Both the position numbers and the translations under genes were made by a program. Of a DNA stretch of 21,676 bases, positions 1 to 9,600 are shown one piece after another. The stretch is from a virus. Every line of letters starts with the position of its first letter. Positions within the stretch are counted from its first letter, which is position 1. Location of the stretch: the IMG/VR virus record IMGVR_UViG_3300018412_000059, positions 1-21,676 of that record; one strand, given 5' to 3'. The notes below the pieces were generated by a model. That model had not been told where the DNA came from. It made no database searches and saw only the letters and a program-made list of their open reading frames with translations.

Positions 1-477
1 TTTATAAGCATTATGTATAGCAGTATGACTTATATTATAAAAGTCCGCAGCTTCAATTATGGAATTCCATTCTTTTAAGAATTCACCTTTTTTATTAAAC
101 TGATTTATTTTAACACTATAAGAACTTCCACAGAGCCCTCCCTCTTTTTCATTATAAACATCTTTTCTTTTAATAAAAGCTTTGTTTACTATTTGCTTTT
201 CAAGAGAATATGCTTCTTCTGACGTGTCAAATATGTTTAATATTGTTCTTCTAAAATTTGAAGTACCATATTTTTTTACTGCATATTGGAATGTTGTTTG
301 AGGCTTGTTATAAGAAGATGGATTTGTTATTACGACTCCACATCCTATATATCCATCAAAAATATCAGGGTTTTCACACCCATGAACTCCGATATAGATA
401 TTGTTATTTACTAAATTGATTGTCTGATAAACAATGTATTTCATTTTATACTTTTTTAAGTTAGTTTCCTTTTCCAT
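1..477 (-). CDS. GIY-YIG homing endonuclease with NUMOD-like tail (3' end outside window)
   Basis: The reading frame opens at an ATG at 477 and stays open for 159 codons to the window edge, so its C-terminus is missing. The N-terminal nuclease domain has the GIY-YIG pattern: YIVYQTI at residues 14-20, IYIG at 27-30, a second DGYIGCG at 41-47, FRR around 75-77 and a likely catalytic Glu in SLEKQIV near residue 93. Residues 123-159 (INQFNKKGEF then EAADFYNIS) resemble a NUMOD1/IENR-type DNA-binding repeat. Such enzymes cut an intronless allele and drive intron homing. The gene sits just after the R element of a group I intron core that interrupts the capsid gene, so it is an intron-borne homing endonuclease rather than a phage housekeeping gene. 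I see no promoter of its own. Confidence 0.88.
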   Translation of the reverse strand, partial: MEKETNLKKYKMKYIVYQTINLVNNNIYIGVHGCENPDIFDGYIGCGVVITNPSSYNKPQTTFQYAVKKYGTSNFRRTILNIFDTSEEAYSLEKQIVNKAFIKRKDVYNEKEGGLCGSSYSVKINQFNKKGEFLKEWNSIIEAADFYNISHTAIHNAYK

Positions 478-664
478 CTATTTAAAGATGTACTCCCTTC
501 CGGGATAGTCGTTGAACCTTCTCAAGTACTACATTAAAATGTTTGTACACTCTTGAGCTTGGCTGCTGATTGTCCTATAAATAAATTCATAAAACTTATA
601 GGATTTTCCAGCAATTAAAAAACTTTTTCGAACAGCTTTAAGCTGCAAGGAGCAATATTTCTTT
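1..664 (-). ncRNA. Group I self-splicing intron in the capsid gene (5' part; 3' end outside window)
   Basis: Read on the minus strand, the three classic core elements appear in order. P is AATTGCTGGAAA near 605-616, Q is CAATCAGCAGCC at 561-572, and R is GGTTCAACGACTATCC at about 503-518. P4 pairs GCTG with CAGC. P5 is TCCTATAA with TTATAGGA. P6 includes CTCAAG with CTTGAG. After P7 5' there is a small TCCC-GGAA-GGGA hairpin, then the endonuclease gene, so the S element must lie beyond the left edge. A plausible 5' splice site is after AATCAGAGT (665): GAGU pairs with GCUC with a U.G at the junction, and a CAGCT/AGCTG hairpin follows as P2. The splice position is inferred; the core is clear. 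Confidence 0.87.
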
Positions 665-1216
665 ACTCTGATTTTTGACATTGCCTTCCTCACTCATTTC
701 AGGATGGGCATTACCAATCCAGCGAACTTTATCACCAGTGGCACATCCTGTCAGGTCGAACTCTTCGTCAGCGTTGTTTGTAACAAGCTGAACCTGATAT
801 TCAAAGGCATTATCTCTAACTCTATTTGGATTGGAAACTATAATACCTTGCTGGCGAGTTTTCTCGATTCTGAAAGTATCATATTTACCAAAATAAGCTT
901 CTTTAAAAACAAACGATACCGGAGCACCATACTTACCAGAAGAGGTAGGAGTAGACGCAAATTCAATACGTTTAATAAAGCTTTGCTCAATTTCCCATTC
1001 AATCACGAATGAGTTAACTGATTGAAATTTGTTTTTACTCGGTACGTCATAAATGTTCATCAATGCGTCCGTTAAAAACGAAGTTGTTAAATCGGGATTT
1101 TGTCTTGCAACAACACCTAAACGATGTGGTTTTGCACCTAAAAACTTAGAAAAATCCTCGACGGTTCTTGTCCCAAGTTCATTGGGACGAATAGTTGAAT
1201 AATTAGAAATAAGCAT
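665..1216 (-). CDS. Major capsid protein, N-terminal exon (crAss-like), interrupted by an intron
   Basis: The 184 codons kept here encode the start of what I take to be the HK97-fold major capsid protein. The N-terminus carries RPNELGTRTVEDF and KPHRLGVVARQNPDL, which look like a crAss-like capsid N-arm, and the gene follows directly on an acidic scaffold-like gene, 13 bases apart. Without splicing the frame runs only to a TAA at 638-640 and gives 192 residues, far short of the roughly 490-500 expected for this family. The frame enters a group I intron after ...EEGNVKNQS, so residues beyond about 184 are intron-encoded and not part of the mature protein. The rest of the gene must lie left of the window. 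Family assignment rests on sequence impression and gene order. A fragmentary unrelated structural protein is the alternative. Confidence 0.72.
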
Positions 1217-1229
1217 AATTTAAATAACC

Positions 1230-2312
1230 TTAAATGTATTCCTTTAGTAAATCGTCAATCGTCATTGTCTTTGTAGACGATGATTGATTCGGTTTAGAAG
1301 ATCCATCTCTTGAGGTTACTCTAGGGCGTTTTGGAGTTTCTGGACTTTTAATAATAGGTGGTTTGTTATTATTTTTAATCTTTTTAAGTTCCTGCTCTAG
1401 GATACCCTGAGCTTCATCTCCTTTCAATGCGTATAACGCTACTTTAAATAATACATTTGGATTTTCAAGAGCTTTAAAAAATTGGCTTTTGCCATCGACG
1501 CCTTGGTTGAAAATATATTTCATCACGTCCTCTCTATCATCATCATCTAGCTCGAATCCAAAGAAATCTTTAGTACTTACAGCAGCGCTCGCAACTTGAG
1601 TTTGAGCTTCTTTTAACTCATTCTCTTTATTAATTCTATCCTCTTCAGCTTTTTGAGCTGCAAGGGTAGTTTCTTGTTCTTTATAAAAAGATCTTATCTG
1701 ATTAACTTTTTTATTAAATAAATCTATATTTGTTTTTTCCTTTTCTAATTCAAAAGCAATTTCTTCATCAGTAAGGTCTGGATATTGATCTTTTAATACT
1801 TCTACATATAAATCTTCATTAGAAATACTATCGACTGTTAAAGGAGCTGTCTGTACAGATAAATCTTTTAAAGCTTCATTTTTTACATATTCGGTATACT
1901 CTTCTAATGTAATATTATTTTCTCTCAGAAAGTTTATAACTTCTATTTCATCATCTTCCAGCTCATGAGCTGTTGGATTATAGTTTAGAATATTTAATTG
2001 CTCTTCAGGACTTAACTCGTAGAAGTTCACAGTCTTTTCGGTGCCATCTTCATCTTCATATAAAAGAGCATGAGGATCAACGCCTTTTGCTGATAACAAA
2101 TAATTTATATAATCGTTTTCTTCAAATTTAATATAATCGGCTTCGCCGTCTTCAGGATTTGATTCTTCCTGTTTTTCTTCAGCTTTCTCAGAAGTGGTTT
2201 CTTCTGGTTTATCTTCAAACTGAGACTCGTCAAATGCAAACTCATTATCAGTATTTTCAGACTCCCCATCAGCATCTATTACATCATCAAATAAATCATC
2301 AAATTCACTCAT
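1230..2312 (-). CDS. Putative head scaffolding protein
   Basis: This 360-aa protein is strongly acidic at its start (residues 1-60 are rich in D and E: DDLFDDVIDADGE, PEDGEADY) and helical after that, with a charged coiled-coil stretch around 195-240 (EKEKTNIDLFNKK, EEDRINKENELKEAQ). The C-terminal part is basic and low in complexity (PETPKRPRVTSRDG), ending in TIDDLLKEYI. An acidic, helical, basic-tailed protein just upstream of the capsid gene is typical of phage scaffolds, which fill the procapsid and bind the capsid shell through a basic C-terminal helix. I recognise no catalytic motif. The next gene starts 13 bases downstream and the previous one ends 6 bases upstream, so it belongs to the same transcript. 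The role is inferred from composition and position. Confidence 0.65.
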   Translation of the reverse strand: MSEFDDLFDDVIDADGESENTDNEFAFDESQFEDKPEETTSEKAEEKQEESNPEDGEADYIKFEENDYINYLLSAKGVDPHALLYEDEDGTEKTVNFYELSPEEQLNILNYNPTAHELEDDEIEVINFLRENNITLEEYTEYVKNEALKDLSVQTAPLTVDSISNEDLYVEVLKDQYPDLTDEEIAFELEKEKTNIDLFNKKVNQIRSFYKEQETTLAAQKAEEDRINKENELKEAQTQVASAAVSTKDFFGFELDDDDREDVMKYIFNQGVDGKSQFFKALENPNVLFKVALYALKGDEAQGILEQELKKIKNNNKPPIIKSPETPKRPRVTSRDGSSKPNQSSSTKTMTIDDLLKEYI

Positions 2313-2318
2313 AGATCA

Positions 2319-2618
2319 TTATTTTAAAGACTTGAAATAAGAATCAAACTCGATAAGATCACGATGCTTAACAGACCACCTAGTATCATCTATCAGAGCA
2401 GACAGTCTATCGTATTCATCGCCATTTAGCACAGCGTTTTCTTCTTTATTATTAAGCTTATCTAGCAATTCAAAATCTTTTTTCATTTCAGCAAGAGTCA
2501 ATCCATTTGCTGGTACTTTTTCTAAGACATTAGACAAAATGTCAAAGTAAGTCAATTTAGACTTACCGTCTTTCAAGATAGAAGTCTTTCTGTTACATAC
2601 TACATATTCCATAAACAT
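2319..2618 (-). CDS. Conserved-looking small protein of the capsid operon, function unknown
   Basis: The 99-aa product is soluble with no membrane segment or signal peptide. It begins MFMEYVVCNRKTSILKDGKS and continues with predicted helices (LTLAEMKKDFELLDKLNNKEE) to FDSYFKSLK. I do not recognise the family. It is the first gene after a promoter-like box at 2640-2647 and lies 6 bases before the scaffold-like gene, so it is probably made together with scaffold and capsid. The second Met (residue 3) is an equally good start. A small head-assembly or regulatory role would fit the place, but nothing in the sequence proves it. Confidence 0.6.
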   Translation of the reverse strand: MFMEYVVCNRKTSILKDGKSKLTYFDILSNVLEKVPANGLTLAEMKKDFELLDKLNNKEENAVLNGDEYDRLSALIDDTRWSVKHRDLIEFDSYFKSLK

Positions 2619-2639
2619 TAATTTTGATTAATTTCTCCG

Positions 2640-2671
2640 CAAATATACTTCTTTTTTATTTATAAAAGAAA
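2640..2671 (-). promoter_or_regulatory. Bacteroidetes-type promoter for the scaffold-capsid group
   Basis: On the minus strand TATATTTG (2640-2647) matches the Bacteroidetes -7 box TAnnTTTG. Twenty bases upstream is TTTC (2668-2671), one base off the -33 TTTG box. Transcription would begin near 2633 and read the 99-aa gene at 2618. The site lies in the only sizeable gap (2619-2705) between the spanin-like gene and the capsid group, which supports a real promoter. I see no GC-rich terminator in this gap, so readthrough from upstream is also likely. Confidence 0.6.
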
Positions 2672-2705
2672 TTATTTAATTATTTTTTAAAATTAACTAT
2701 ATTTT

Positions 2706-3254
2706 TCAATCTTTTATTTCAATATACTCAGAAAAAGAGATCTTACTATTGGGGTTATGATTAATAATAACCTGTTTAACACCTTTTACTTTCCATTTCC
2801 ACCATAAGAATTTATGTTTATATTCTATAACTCCAACCTGAGAGATACTATCTCTAGTCTTAACTGTAAGAGTGTCACCAATACACCCTGAAACATCAGC
2901 CCATTTTGAATGATAATTAAGGCAACTGTCTTTTAATATAAATCTAATCTTTTCTACAGTTTTAATTTCAGTATTTGTAATAGTTACAATATCTGACTTT
3001 TTCATTTTTAAGTCTTTAATCAGTTTCTCTGATTCTTTTTTATATTCCTTAAATTCGTCTTTTGTCAATTGCAAACGACCAATTTCATATACATTTAGAC
3101 TATCTCTAACCTTGTATTCTTTATTAGAATTCATAAGCGTTGTATTATTCATAGATAGTCTATTTTTCTCTTTTAATAGATTGTCATATTGACGATATCC
3201 AATTGATACCGTCAATAATAACAATACTATAATACCTATTAAGTATTTTGTCAT
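2706..3254 (-). CDS. DUF6549-like membrane-anchored coiled-coil protein, spanin-like
   Basis: The 182-aa protein starts with a single membrane segment (residues 4-20, YLIGIIVLLLLTVSIGY) and no lipobox. A long charged coiled coil follows (about 25-105), including KVRDSLNVYEIGRLQL, then a conserved-looking C-terminal part with LNYHSKWADVSGCIGDTL, DSISQVGVIEYKHKFL, a WWKWK stretch and NPNSKISFSEYIE. The pattern matches the DUF6549 family known from Bacteroides phages and prophages, where it sits near endolysins. An inner-membrane anchor plus periplasmic coiled coil is what an i-spanin looks like, so a role in outer-membrane disruption at lysis is reasonable but inferred. I see no o-spanin lipoprotein partner. 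The start codon overlaps the stop of the preceding gene as ATGA, suggesting coupled translation. Confidence 0.72.
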   Translation of the reverse strand: MTKYLIGIIVLLLLTVSIGYRQYDNLLKEKNRLSMNNTTLMNSNKEYKVRDSLNVYEIGRLQLTKDEFKEYKKESEKLIKDLKMKKSDIVTITNTEIKTVEKIRFILKDSCLNYHSKWADVSGCIGDTLTVKTRDSISQVGVIEYKHKFLWWKWKVKGVKQVIINHNPNSKISFSEYIEIKD

Positions 3255-3667
3255 ATTAATTGAGATTTTAAATCGTTTATGCTATCTCGTAAAGATTGAC
3301 GTTCTGCCGCCAGGGCTGTAACATCATAAGGCATCTCTTTATTCAATAAAAATAACTCATAGCATTTTATAATTTTATAATCCGAAGAAGCTAATTGATC
3401 TTGAAGTTTTGAAATACTTTTAATTACTCCTTTATTGCTTTTTACTAACTTATATTTGTATCTTATCATTTTTTCTTTTTCATCAAAATAGGGTATTATA
3501 TCGGTATAGCTATTTTGATCTACGGATATTTTTGAATGATCTATCTCTTCTACTAAATACCAGTCTTTGTTTTCTTTTAAAAACAAATTCATTAAATCAT
3601 TTTCTGATTCATCAAAAACTTTTGTTTCGATGCAATTTTTATCATTTATTTTCCCTAAAGTTATCAT
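3251..3667 (-). CDS. Fibre-associated small protein (possible fibre assembly factor)
   Basis: The 138-aa product has a beta-rich first half (WYLVEEIDHSKI, YFDEKEKMIRYKYKLV) and a helical end (KIIKCYELFLLNKEMPYDVTALAAERQSL at about 96-124, shown here only in part: KIIKCYELFLL, MPYDVTALAAERQSL) finishing DSINDLKSQLI. The layout, a small mixed domain followed by a P-Y-D/N...L...R helix, is common in small proteins encoded directly after phage tail fibres, some of which act as fibre chaperones or XkdW-like accessory proteins. It starts in a TAATG overlap with the stop of the 2480-aa fibre, which points to coupled production with it. No enzyme motif is visible. The assembly role is a guess from position. 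Confidence 0.5.
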   Translation of the reverse strand: MITLGKINDKNCIETKVFDESENDLMNLFLKENKDWYLVEEIDHSKISVDQNSYTDIIPYFDEKEKMIRYKYKLVKSNKGVIKSISKLQDQLASSDYKIIKCYELFLLNKEMPYDVTALAAERQSLRDSINDLKSQLI

Positions 3668-6600
3668 TACCTATAAGACATTTGATTAACACTCCAATAA
3701 TATCTAGAAGGATACCCATCTATACCTTGACATAAAATAAATACAGATAGCCATCCGGTGTCTGTATCGTAATAAGAGTTTGAACTATTATCATCATATA
3801 TATAATAACCACCACCAGGATATACATAAGTCCTTAAAGCGCCAGAACCATTGCATTTCATTAAAATAGTTGTACCAACTATTCTCGTATTTGGTAAGTA
3901 ATTTACCAATATATCACCAGAAGTACACTGTATGAACGTATCTATTTCAGAAACATACAATCCAGATGATGTTTGATATTTTGTATTCAAATTTAACCCA
4001 TCAACTCTTAATCTTTCAAAATGCCCACCAAAAGAAGGACATGGGTCATATGAAGAATTTGATATTTTCCCAGATATAGCAGAACGTATAGTTCTATTCA
4101 TATCAGATGAATTCCTTACGGTAGAAACAAACCCCATTCCGCCAATAGAACATCTCCAGTCAAAACCAGTAGAAGCTGATATATAAGATGATCCAACCCC
4201 ATTAACATACATCCCCGCTGGACTCATATTGACTTGGTTTGAAGTTGATGGATCTATAATTTGTAAAGATCCATCATATGAAGTTAATGTGATTTTAGCA
4301 TTTGAATTATTATAAACTGATCCATTAGGATCATAATATTGATCACTAAATAGTTCTATTTTACCTAAAGAGGAATCTAGATGTATATAATTTGACAAAA
4401 CTCCTTCGCCGTCATATACTTCATATTTTATTTTATTCGAATCTATTTTCCATCCTCCAATCAATCCACTAGTAGAAGTCAAATTGCCATTAGAATCAAC
4501 AATAAACTTGCCATTACCAAGATTAAATGATCCAGCAGTAACATTCCCTAATGTTGTAATTGTATTAGTTTGAATGTGATTGGCAGTTAATGAATTGGCG
4601 GCTATTCTATCAGCGCTCAGTGTTCCAGTGGTAATAGAATTAGCGTTAATAGCTACAGCATTAACTTGTAAAGCTGTTAATGTACCAGTATAAATTCCAT
4701 TCTCATCTATAGTTGTTGTATATTTTTCTCCTGCTGTTATATCAAATACAGTTGCATAAGCCAAATACCAAGTTACAGCTCCTGAACCATTTAGGTAAAA
4801 GAAATTTGTAGATGAAAACGTACCGCTAGAACCACAAGTTACTTTGTATGCATATTCAGTCCAAACTCCAGTTCCAACACTATTTGACAACCATTTAGAA
4901 GAGCCACCATCTCCAAATGGATTTGAAGCAAATACCAAAGAATATCCAACCGGTATTTTCGCTATAAATCTAGTAATAAAAATAGCGCCAGCTCTTGATT
5001 GGGTTTGGAATGTGAAACCTCCAAGACCAGGGCTAACAGACCCGCCATCGTAATGTATTTGAACTGCATATCCATATGGGTTAGGGCATCCTGATAAGCT
5101 CCCTATTCTCGTTAACGTCACGGCGCTACCACCATTATTATTATAAACACTTAATCCATTTAACCCATCTATAAACATTGGATCTCTATATACCATTCTG
5201 CCAAAAGCCATTGCTAATGCAGTCTCCCTAGCGTCGTCTGCTTTATTAACAGCCCCAGCAATTCCGTTAGAATATGTCGTATTGTTTACATAATTAGCAT
5301 CTACATAATTTTTAGCATTAGTATAAGCTGTATTAGACTTATCAGTAGCGTCATCCGAAGCTGTACTAATAGCTTGAGATTTTGCCGCAATTGAAATAGC
5401 ATTTAATAAATCAGTTCTAGCGGCATAATAAGAACTAAAATAACTTCTAAAAGTTGTACCATTGATATCTGATGTTGAAGCTAAATTGCTTAATAATGGA
5501 CTCAAATATCCATTTAACCCGTTATAGGCATTGTAATAAGCTGTATAATCTTGTCCAAATGCATATGCTTGATTTGCATTCTTTTGATATTCAGCATTAA
5601 TTCCATCCCATTCTAATTTGATTTGTTGCTTTTCAACAGAAGTCAGCTTTCCGTCATTTGACATATCTGATAATAACGAGTTTGCATTATTCGCAGAAGT
5701 TTGAGCGTTATCCGCAGCGTCTTGAGCATTACCAGCTAATGTCTTTGCTTTTATAGCAATAACATTTAAAAGATCAGTTCGAGCGTCGTAATAAGATTTA
5801 AAATTTGATCTGAAGGTAGATCCCGCTATATCAGATGTAGTTGTTAAATCGCCTAATAAAGGAGTTATGTAAGAAGACAGCGCATTATAAGCGTTCGTAT
5901 AAGAACTATAATCAACTCCATAGGTAGATGCTTGACTAGTTATTTTACTATACTCAGACGCGATTATATCCCATTCTGTCTTAGTCTGTTGTTTTTCGAC
6001 AGCAGTAAGCTTATTGTCATTTGCCAAATCACTTAGCTTGCCATTAGCTATATTGGCATCATATTGCGCTTGATCAGCATCAATCTGAGCAGCATCAGCA
6101 GCATTTTTTGCTATAAGAATGGAATTAGATACGTCATCAGGACATGGAGACCAATCTGTAGGTTTATTACCTTCTTCTAATTGGCAATATCTAACATCAA
6201 ATGTACCAGATGATAATGGATAAAAATATAGTCGACAATAACACAATTCCGAACTAGCAGGAGTTTTAAATGTATACCAAGCTTTTTTCCATACATTAGC
6301 AGAGAAATTGGTATCTGAATTAACGGCGCTATCTTGGTGTACATTTCCAGTATCTTCAACTCTCCATATCTGGATATGCAACTGTTGATCAGCTCCACCT
6401 GGTAGATCAACAGAAGATCTTGCATATGCGCTAAAGGTGTAATATGTATTTGGTTTTAATTGCTTGCCAATATATTGACCGACACCATAAACACCTGTCA
6501 ATCTCATGCAATTAGAGCCATCTATACCGACTATAGACATCGTGGACCCATTGCCTTCCCAGTAGCTAAAATCCTGCCAATTAAAGGAATTTCTTATTAT

Positions 6601-9600
6601 ATTTTTCCCGCCAACTTGGACATTATTAACAGCAGTATCTGTATAATTAGTCCAATTCAAAGATACGTTAGAGCCAAACGTAACAGTATTAGCTGAAGGA
6701 TTATAAACAATAGAACTATTGCCTTGTCCGAATTTAAAAGATCCGTCTAGAGCGCTTAAATAGAACGTATTATTTCCATTATAATATCCAGCAACTCCAA
6801 TCTCTGTTAAATTAAATGCATTTCTACCAACTATAACACCAGTAGGAGATCCGCCATTATTTGTACCAGCAAATATCTTAGGAGATATAACATATTGAGA
6901 ACCTACTAAAGTTGAATTGCTATCCCATTCTTTTATCCAATCCAACAATGGACCTTGTTTTGCTTTGGAAACAGCTATTGTTTTAGTGAAAGCAGTGCCA
7001 GTAGCTACGTTATTATATAATATGGAAACGTAAAAATTAGCAACCATATAATCTGGGATATATAATCCACCAGATAAATCTTGAGTAATATTGTTTATTC
7101 TAATTTTACATTCTGTGCCTGATGTTGAAATGGTTGTACTAAACCTAGAACCAGTCAATAAACCAACTGTATAGCTATATCCTGATGTGGCTGCATAATT
7201 TAATTTGGTAGACCCTCTATATACTACAACATTAGAACTGTAGTCATAATCAGAGAATATATTTGCAGGGAAAGCACCGGAATACATAGCCGGCACAGTC
7301 ATAGCCTCATTGCTTAATATTACAGTGAATGCATCTTGGCCAGCAGCCCCAGTATTTCCATCAGAAACAATTAAACAGGTTTGAGAATCTACAAGATTTA
7401 CGTAACCAGAATCAGAGTAAAGATCGCACTTAATTGATCTATACGATGTTCCAGGTGTTACAGACACAGAGGAACCAGATGTTGAAGATATCTGGGTGTA
7501 ATTAACCCCATCAGTAGAATAAAACGTTTTATAATATCCCGTAAATAAAGACCTATTTCCTGAACCATATCTTCTATAAAATGTAAAAGTTACTGATGTA
7601 GGAGAAAATACATTGCTTATATTTTTAGCTATTGTAGAAGTACTTGATTGTATTTCATATATAACAGCATCTGCTCCAGTCGATCCAGTTTTTGATTTTG
7701 ATATAGAAAATATTCGTGTAATAGAAACTCCATTATATGTTCCAGTTAAATTTAGATATCCATTGTTATTAGCAGCAGGGAATGCCGTAATAGAATAGAC
7801 TCCATTAGACGCAATCGATCCAGTACAATTAGTCGCAGTAGAACTAAAAGTAGAAGAAGCCGTTACATCTGTAGTCCCATAATACATTTTAAAAGTCCCA
7901 GCAGCATATGAAAAGTCTGACACGGTTCCATCAGTTGCCGCAAAAACCGTAACAGCATCATTTGTCAATACTCCATTTACAGAGTTTAATCCAGTTGCTC
8001 CATCGCTAACCACTAAAACCGACTGTTCATCAACCTTTGTTGTATAACTCGAGTCTGTATATAATTCACATTTAAATGATCTATAAGTAGAATTAGGCGT
8101 TACAGACGCCGAAGTGCCACTTGAACTTGTTATCAAGCTATATACGGTCCCATCTGTTGACGAATAAGTTCTATAATATCCTGAATAAGAAACGGTAGAA
8201 GATCCTTCTGTTTTATAGAATGAGAAAACAACGCTCGTAGGAGTAAAAGTATTTGTTATACTTTTGGTCACAGTATAAACACTTGGTTTAACCTCATATA
8301 AAATAGCAGAAGATCCTGTTCTTGACTTAGACAATGAAAATTCTTTTGTAATAGTAGTTCCGTTGTACGTCGCTGTTAATGTTAATGTAGCAATAGTAGC
8401 AGCTTGAGTCATATCCGTTACATTATAATATCCAGACGTATTAATAGACCCTGTGCAATTTATAGATGTAGACGAAAACGTACAACCACTAGTTACATCA
8501 GTTAATCCATAAAATACTTTGAAATATCCATTCGCATAAGAATAGCTAATAACATTATTGTTAGTATCAGCGCTCAAAGATATAGCGTCATTTGTGATAT
8601 AACCAGTCAATGGAGTTTCTCCGTCTGCACCATTTTGAACTTTGTAAACAGAAAACACATCTGAATTATAATCCGTTGAATCATTTATATAAACCCTACA
8701 AGAAACCGTTAAAGACGAATCTCCATTCCACAAGCTAGACCAATCCATTCCTTCGTTTATACCAGTAACATATATATTTTTAGAATCAGAAATAGAACCT
8801 GCTGTAACTTCTGATTTTAAATAAGTATGAGAGTATATTACAGCTCCTGATATAACCCATTCAAATTTTATATTAATTAAGCTATCGTAATCGACATTAA
8901 AAGCCGTACAAGTCAATGGAATCACAGTTTTATCATATGTCCCAGAACCTGAATTGTATATAAATACTTGATCTCCAACAATATCAACGTAACTAAAGTT
9001 AGACCCAGGAGTACCGTCTGTTCCTTTTTGAACCCATATCTCCCAAAAATCAGAAACGCCAGGTATTGAGCTAGATGAAATCGTATTTTGATGTTCTACA
9101 ATGCATCTATAAACAGATCCATTATAAGTGACTAAATCATTAATATAATATTTATTTAGATTACCAAAAACCCAAGACCCTCTATTAGCTCCTACGATCT
9201 CTTCATAATCATCAGTTTTTACTATTAGCCTACCTTTCAAATAGACATTATCTCCATATAACCCATAACCTGTTAAACCGGGTATGTTTAAATCGGATAA
9301 TTCGCCCATTCTTAGCCTCAAAGCTCCATTGGGACCTATGCCGGTAATTATATTTATATCATCGTATGTATTAAATTCTGTAGGTGTACTAGTAAACAGA
9401 TTTGGATCACCTAAATTATCATACATCGTTATTTGATTTCTAGTACCGTCTATATCTATGAATCTGCGCCTATTTTTATATTCATAAATACCATTCTTAT
9501 ATAATATATTAGTAACTCTTATTAATGTATCTCCTGATTCAACCAAAAATCTTGTATCAACATTTACGATTTCACCGAGTTCATTATATTGATATATAAT

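Noticed and set aside
638-664. C-terminal residues KEILLLAA of the capsid frame
   Set aside because: They are intron sequence read through into P1 and P2, and would be removed by splicing. They are not part of the capsid protein.
4844-5053. Plus-strand frames within the fibre and other genes (for example 704-1012, 4844-5053, 11552-11878, 17965-18444, 19258-19542)
   Set aside because: They lie antisense to strong genes, have low-complexity or hydrophobic translations caused by the opposite codons, and lack start signals and domain signatures.
6177-6425. Minus-strand 82-aa frame inside the fibre gene
   Set aside because: It is an out-of-frame shadow of the carbohydrate-binding-like domain, without its own promoter or recognisable motif.
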